A stretch of DNA of 64,000 nucleotides from Thermothielavioides terrestris NRRL 8126 (Eukaryota > Ascomycota > Sordariomycetes > Sordariales > Chaetomiaceae), in contig NC_016457.1 in NCBI RefSeq assembly GCF_000226115.1, positions 744,001-808,000 on the forward strand. Direction: 5' to 3'. The notes beneath the pieces are model-generated. The model ran no database searches. It was not told the DNA's origin and was given only the letters and a program-made list of their open reading frames with translations. Below, piece after piece: positions 57,753 through 64,000 of this stretch. Made by a program: the position numbers and the translations under genes. Each line of letters starts with the position of its first letter. Within the stretch, counting starts at the first letter, position 1.

Positions 57753-59830
57753 ACATTCACCTCGGCCGGGCCACCTCACAATATGCAGGCTGCAGCGTGG
57801 CCGTCATGGTGATGGTGTGGTTCTTGATGCTTGCGGTTGACGGTTAACTAATGCTAATCGTGCCTGAACTGTTGTTGGTTCTCGTGCAGATCGGCGAGGC
57901 AGAACGCCTGGACCATCCGCCAGTGTCGATCACCAGGAGTCAAGACAATGCAGGCGGATCCGTAACCCCCTCCAAAAAATCGGCTTCAGGGTCGAGGAGG
58001 CGCTTGCGTATATACCAAAGAAGAAATGGAAGGACGACCGTGAGACGGCAATGGAGCGAAATAGTTGCGTGATGGGCGAAAACAAGGGAATCCAGGAAGT
58101 TCCGCTGAGCGAGTCGAGCGAGTTTTGATGAATCGCTGTGCAATCCGTACAGTCCGGGGCAAGGGAGAAACGAGTGACTGAGAGGCTAGCTCGAAAGAAT
58201 GGAAAAGCAAGGGTGAAAATTCACAAATTTGAAAATCAACAGCACATCGGTCGTCTCTGTCCCAATCCCGGCCTGGCGGTGTCTGTTTCGAGGGCAAGAT
58301 CGAGATCGAGGCCGGCGTGGACGGCGACAGGTGAGCGTTTGCGGGCGAGAGCGGAAAAGGCGGAGGAACATGGCAGCAGGGCTTCCGCCGACTTTGAGAG
58401 GCGGCGGGAAAGGGCCACGGCCTGGGTCTTCCGCTCGGGTTCATTTGGGGAAGGGACCACTGAGGAGGGCAGAGCCAGGCTTGGGGGCGGACCCACAGCG
58501 TTATTAGCGAAACGGCAAGGAGGGCCAAGCCCGGCTCCCATTCGCTCGATCATCGAAGCCTGGCTGCCCCTGGATTACACAGGACCCCTTTCGTGGCACA
58601 CGGCTGAGCCAATTTCCCCTCTTTGGCACGACGCCCAGCAGGGAATCCCACTTCGCAATGTGCCAACCGCCATGCGGGACGGCGATGGAGGTGTCCAATG
58701 GTGGGCAACCTGAGTTCCTTGCGATGATCGCCTTCGAGATTGTCCAAGTACCGAGGACCGAGCCCATTCTAATATACATATATTGCCCTGGCAAGTTTCG
58801 TCAATCTACCATTGTTTAACTCCGGCATTGATGTGGGAAAGATATAGTTATGATTTCGACCATGGTAAAGAGGGTGCCGTCTGGACGCAGCAAGGAACCG
58901 TCAGTGCATTGCTTGGCCGCAGAGCTGCGCTGCAGCTTGCCATGAATTCGCAGCCCACCTAACCAATGGCGGTTTGCTCCCATTCCCGTGAGCACACGAC
59001 AACATTACGAACTCGAGTTCGGAGACAGCACGGAAGCCGGATGGCGTTGTCCGTTTGCTGTATGTTCTCTCTTCCGTCTGACCCGTGTGCTAAGGAAAAG
59101 AGGCAGTTTATTCTCGTATGACTCCACAGAACCGAAACACGGCGCCTGAACGCCACGTTGGTAACGTTACAGTACTCCGCATAAAATTCCGTGTGCTCTC
59201 TCCTTGAGTCGTCCAGAAGCAGAAGCAAAAAACAAGGCAGAGCAAGTTGATCAACTGTTGTACGTTGCCACGTTACGGCCGCCACGAAATAATGCTTTTA
59301 GCCTTAATGGAGGAGAGCTTATGCGGTCCCCTCGTGGACTTTGGGGCCCGGAACGACCCGTGGCAGGCAAGGCCAACCAGACGCGCGACTCCGTACATTG
59401 ACGCCGGTTATGGAAGTACTGTGTGCAAGGTAATGTTGAAGTTTGTCGTGCCGCGGTTGAGTTGTTTCGTTTCGCCGATGGAAATGGCCAACCGGACACC
59501 GGGGGAACGAACGTCGTGGCTGTCGTCGCGTTCATGGCCCAGGTACGCCGCCGAGCCGGAGCCTCGAATGCCAGTTCAAGTTACACGCAACTTCAACCTA
59601 TCCCAACCTGTTACCCCTCTGTTCTGGAAGAACAGAGGAGCACAAAATCCCCGGATGACATGGCATGCCGGACAATCTCCGACACGCCAAATCTACACCA
59701 AATTTTGTTAGGGAGGTATTGAAGGGACCCCTCCATCCCTTTCCATCACCCCCCACCCCTCCAAAACAACCTCAGGTACCCCAGAACCAAACCTCTCAAT
59801 CCTCTTCAACAACCCCGCCATGACTCTTTC
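57753..59830. other. intergenic region upstream of opy2
   Basis: About 2.1 kb holding the opy2 promoter (reading leftward). TAACGTTA lies at 59162-59169. Overlapping frames on both strands over 57986-58713 have no motif. No gene is called. Confidence 0.4.
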
Positions 59831-60761
59831 GTGCTGCTCGAAAGCCTGCGCGCTCTCGCCTCCTACCGGATGAAGGGTACCAAGCCTTCTGCTTTCTCTA
59901 AGGTCTTGGATCACGACTCTCTGCAAGCTACCGAGGTAGCAGTCCAGGTGCTAGCCGAGCCACAGATATGTATGAAGCGAATTTACACTTCTCGCAAGTC
60001 CCTTGCCTTGGAACCGCGATATCTTGACTTTGTCGATCACTACTCAAATGTCTTGTCCAGCCTAGGCTCCCACGGCAGACTGGCGTTTGTAGCCCACCTT
60101 GCCTCATCCGCCGACAGTCACTGACCTGAAACATGCCTTGTCATCGGCAACTACTACTCTCTTTCGTCGCAGCCCGAGGCTGCCATCACATCCTTCATGC
60201 GAGCTGTGGCCCTCGGCAGGAGCTATTCCGCCGCCTGGACTTTGCTCGGCCACGAGTACCTGAAGGCGCTGAACACTTACGCCGCGATCGAATCGCACCG
60301 GCGTGTCATTAGGTAGTCATGCCCGTCATGATAATTGAGCACTTTTCGGCCTCGGCCAGGTGTACGATGTCCTCGAGAAGCCGGAGCTGTCGTTGCACTA
60401 CTATCTCCGGGCCAGCACAATACGGCCAAGAGACATGGACCTTTTGCACGCAGCGGCCACCGGCCTGGCGGTTATGTCTCGGCTTGACGAGGCGATCTCG
60501 GTCCTGAGAATGGCCCTTGCGTGCAGCGCTTCTGATGATGAGGTGCCCGCAAAACAGACACGCGTAGAACTGCTCCCTCGGTTGGGGAGTCTGTATGACG
60601 AGGCCCAGAATCGCAAGGAGGCCACGGCACGTCTCGAGTTCGAAATTCTTGAAGGCAAGGCAACCCGGGGTGCGGCGGAGACAAGCGAGCGCCTGGGCAT
60701 GGTGATGATACCCAAGGCTCAATCGCTGTTGGCTCAGTGGGCTGTGGAGGACGGGGACTGA
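59831..60761 (+). pseudogene. cdc23: decayed partial copy of anaphase-promoting complex subunit 8 (Cdc23)
   Basis: The translation follows the tetratricopeptide repeats of APC8/Cdc23: LRALASYRMK, then [86 protein letters not shown] and further TPR helices to TGA 60759-60761. The first frame is cut by TGA at 60122-60124, where an Arg (CGA) is expected before PETC. A frameshift follows near 60316 and another TGA, again at an expected Arg, just before ALFGLG. The N-terminal third of Cdc23 is missing and the region near 59900-60000 has diverged. APC8 is an essential cell-cycle protein, so the functional gene must be elsewhere. C-to-T nonsense changes fit RIP of a duplicated fragment. Confidence 0.82.
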
Positions 60762-63553
60762 GGTGTCCGAGCCCTCGCTTTTCCGCAAGCCAGAAGCTCA
60801 GGGCGTGTTGAGCAGATGCAGTCCAGGGGAGGATTCAAGGAAATAGGCAACGCAAACGGGATCCGGGCCGGCAAAAGGACTTACTCTTCTCAAAGAAAAC
60901 CACTCGAATGGGGGAATGCTGGGTGGACCTCGTATGCTGCTTGTCCTGAGAAGGTAGGTTGGTAGGTATTACGGAAGTACAAGGTTAACTCCAACAGGGA
61001 CCTTCGCAACCTGAGTTACTGTGTAGGTGCCTCATTCTGCTTTCGCGATGAGCTGGGGACAACCCTGGAAGACATGATGGGTACCATTTGATCCTTCGCT
61101 GCACTGCAATGTTCCCACGAACAGGCAGCAGCCCGGAGGGAACGAGACGAATGATGGCATTGGCCTCAACCGTTCATTTACCACAGTACGTATAGGTAGG
61201 TAACTGATAGTTGAAGAGACACCTGCCTTTCTTCCGTTTGGCTCATCTCCCTTTGCCAAACTGTTGCCCATTCAGACAAACTCGGGCTGCTGCCGACTCG
61301 GCCGTCGTTGCTACGCTCCGGGACGGCGTGACGGGAGAATGGCGGCTACAGGCCGGCAACCCGAGCGCCGGAAGCACAGTGCCAGTTCGATCGCGTCTCC
61401 GCTGTGGAATACGCTCAAGCTGTAACTAACAACTGCCATCACTCACTAACGTTACCGTTTGTTACCCCCAAAACATCCGTAAGCCGCTTAGTCAGTACCT
61501 AGCACCCACCAACTGGCGGGGACAGATGGAATCCTTCAACAGTTGACTCGCAATGATGCTCCATCAACAACTGCGTCTGTCCCCATTTGTATTGCTTTGC
61601 ACGGCAGGGAAATTTTGGAAGCCCGTTTTGCCCTTCAGGCGCGTGCTGACAGGCGGCAACCGCGTTAGTCCAGCGGCAGACCAGTCTGCACTAATGCTAG
61701 CGCGTCCAACTCAGCCTCACAGCCTGGTGGCGCCAACGCACACCACCGACACCAGCCGGCAAGTTGGCGGCCGCAATCGTGTCTGGTTGGTGCAGGCCCA
61801 CAAAAAAAATCGGATGAGCCCCTGTCTTAACCGTCCTATTCTATTTTTGGCGAGCTCATTCTCGTTCTCTGGGAGATCCGGAATGCTGGACCCCTGAGAG
61901 CGGGCTCTCGTAAGAAATGTCGACATCGTTTCGGAGTTGACATTCTTGACAATGCAGAAATGCAGAGAACATGGTAATCCTACGGTATGGAGCATTTCCT
62001 TTGCCTTTCGTGTCGAGGGCGGCGAGGAGCGGGATGCAACATTGTTCGTTATATGAGATGGTACCTTGTGTAGCTCAGTAGCTCCCTTGCCGCGCGCGTC
62101 GGCGGTCGTCGTGGTGTCCAAAGCGCGTCATGGCTGCCTGTTCTCGCAGGTCGCGGTGCTCAGAGCAAGGATTGGGGCAGGCTGGACGCCAAGATGCAGG
62201 TTTGCAGGCTTCTTCACAGCAGCCCAACCAACCTCGACCTCTCTCAGCAGAGACTCGATCACTGCCCGCGTTGCGTATTCTAGAACGGAGACTGATGGGT
62301 GTCGTTTCAGGGCTAGGATCACGTAGGTTCAGTCCAGATGACGCCGGGATATGCCTTTGGTCTTGGAAGAACTCGGAGTCTCTCCGCCCACACGCCCACA
62401 GGCCTGTAGAAGCTCCATGCCCGATTCCCTCTCTTGAAATGACAGCAGAGCGATCGGGCGGGTGTTCAGGGAGACTAACATTACACAGGAGTTAACAGCT
62501 TTGAACAGCCGCGTCGAGGATCCGTTGAACACACTGCAAGTGAATCGCACAGTGCCCATGGACTGCATGTGCGTGTGTTCAAGCAGAAGGGGACTCTACC
62601 CCTGGAGCAGACAGAACCAACCTACCTAAAACTGCAGGATGCATGCACGGATAGACACGAAGGAAGCAACAGCTAAGCGGAAATCGAACGAGAAGCAACA
62701 ATACCTGAGAGCGAACAAAGAAGTTGCAGAGAACTCGGGTCTCAAAATCTAGGATTTTTATACCTTGATAGGCTCACCGCAAAGCAACCTGGAAGAACAA
62801 GCCAAGCCAGCGACATGCATAACATGTTGATCGCCCGACATGATGGAGACAAAGTGAAACCGTGAAACACTCCTGAAAGATGGCGGGCGGTCAGGGGACG
62901 CCGGCACTGGCAGGCTTGGCCGGGATACCACAGTTTTCTGTGCATTCGTGTAAGCTGGTAAGCTGGGCTGTGGGCTTGGAATCCGAGCCACTCGCGGTCG
63001 CGGCCATCCCTGGGTTAGCAGGGTAGCGTAGTGGAGCCTGGCTCGGCATCCCTGTCGCTCAGCCACAAGCCGGGCCGCCAACTTCATAATCCAGACAGGG
63101 CCGTCTCCTGAGCTTTTTGAAACCGAGTTTTTGGGGGAGCATCTTTTTCTTGGATTGAGTTCCAAGCAGCTCATCGTTGTGGTTGGCGATTTTACCAGCG
63201 AATCGTCAGCTGCTCTTCCCGCACCCCCCTTTCCGTGGCCCCTCTCCACGACGCTGCTGTTTGCTGTCACCCGCCTGACCGCCGTCGGCCTGGAATTTGG
63301 CGCTGGCTGAGAAACAACATCGGGCAGCTGACCCTTCTTCGAGCCCAGCCGTGCGAATTTCCCAGAGCATCTCCGAGCCTGCTTTTCCGTGCCTCTGGTG
63401 TCCTTAGGCCGACGAGAAACGCTTGCAAGGGCGGTTCCGATCGGGCACTGACAGTTGCGGCACTGTTACGATTTCTTCAGCGCCATAACGACTGGCTTGC
63501 TTGCTGTTGACCAACGATACCCTCGCTCGCACTGAGGCGAGTCCTTTGCAAAC
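60762..63553. other. intergenic region upstream of chitin synthase
   Basis: About 2.8 kb. It includes TAACGTTA at 61447-61454 and the promoter and leader of the chitin synthase gene. No supported gene. Confidence 0.4.
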
Positions 63554-64000
63554 ATGGCTTACCACGGCCGGGGAGATGGCTATGAGGGCCATCCGATGCA
63601 GGATCTCCCAACGCATCACGGCCAGGTGAGTTCAGCAAGCTGATTTGGGACCATTCGGTCCCCCAGGAGCGCAGGTGTTGACTCGGCGACTTCGCAGCAC
63701 GACGACGATGCCCAAGCCGCACTTCTCAACCAGAACCAAGGGTACGACCAGGATCGCCTGGGCGCGCACACTCCGCCGGTCCGCCCCGTCTCGGCTTACA
63801 GTCTGACCGAGTCGTACGCCCCGGGTGCTACCACAACAAGGGCAGGAATCGGTGTCAGCCCGACTCCTCCTCCTCCCGGCCACGGCGAATATGCCGGTGC
63901 CCCGGGCTACTACCAGCCGCAGTTCTCGGCCGATCCGTCCTACAGGATGTCCTCCGTCGATTCAGACGAGAGCTGGCTGCGGCGACAGCAGCCCAACGCG
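63554..64000 (+). CDS. chitin synthase, class I/II type (N-terminus only)
   Basis: Exon 1 is 63554-63625 (MAYHGRGDGYEGHPMQDLPT...). An intron occupies 63626-63697 (gtgagt...gcag). Exon 2 runs to the window end. 125 codons are visible and in frame. The segment RPVSAYSLTESYAPGA, the Pro/Gly-rich stretch and especially YRMSSVDSDESWLRRQQPNA are the N-terminal hallmark of class I/II fungal chitin synthases, just ahead of the Chitin_synth_1N domain. The enzyme is an integral plasma-membrane glycosyltransferase that extrudes chitin from UDP-GlcNAc. The catalytic part lies beyond the window, so completeness and class cannot be judged. The short first exon followed by a 72-nt intron is as expected for such genes. 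Confidence 0.85.

Overview
The window looks like nuclear DNA of a filamentous ascomycete, most likely a Sordariomycete close to the Sordariales/Chaetomiaceae. This rests on short GT-AG introns of about 50-150 nt (plus two longer ones) with CTAAC/CTGAC-type branch sites, a gene set typical of Pezizomycotina (Ies4, Gid1/Vid30, Sam35, ApsA/Num1, Ras-2, Opy2, a class I/II-like chitin synthase), and a tract of about 6.8 kb turned AT-rich by C-to-T and G-to-A changes of the repeat-induced point mutation (RIP) type. The species cannot be named from sequence alone.

Layout, left to right. 0.6-1.5 kb: a small GFA/CENP-V-type zinc protein (+). 2.0-3.6 kb: a frame-disrupted gene for a secreted, proline-rich protein (-). 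6.0-6.9 kb: INO80 subunit Ies4 (+). 8.7-11.8 kb: GID ubiquitin-ligase subunit Gid1/Vid30 with SPRY-LisH-CTLH-CRA order (+). 14.0-15.1 kb: the mitochondrial SAM-complex subunit Sam35 with a GC-AG intron (-). 17.0-18.3 kb: a fungal HTDIKP-type kinase with a one-base frameshift (+). 19.06 kb: a 71-residue protein (+). 19.9-20.9 kb: an RhlG-like short-chain reductase with an internal polyglutamine insert (-). 21.7-22.8 kb: an Otu2-type deubiquitinase (-). 23.0-29.8 kb: a RIP-mutated Helitron. Its RepHel frame can be followed for 4.57 kb without an indel, and a second decayed frame of unknown identity lies tail-to-tail with it. 30.9-35.1 kb: the cortical anchor ApsA/Num1 (-). 40.1-41.1 kb: an NmrA-like protein (+). 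42.6-43.5 kb: a HAD-family dehalogenase (+). 47.0-47.8 kb: Ras-2 (+). 56.5-57.8 kb: Opy2 membrane anchor (-). 59.8-60.8 kb: a decayed partial copy of APC8/Cdc23 (+). 63.6-64.0 kb: the first codons of a chitin synthase (+), cut off by the window end.

The genes are a mixture of housekeeping and signalling functions with no operon or biosynthetic-cluster logic. Roughly half of the window is non-coding. The most unusual features are in that non-coding DNA. Two copies of a 370-390 bp terminal-inverted-repeat element, each with three 18-bp telomere-like units and a GC-rich hairpin, lie in opposite orientation about 13.7 kb apart (37.8 and 51.9 kb). A 185-bp nest of perfect hairpins lies at 53.6 kb. 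There are also several decayed genes.
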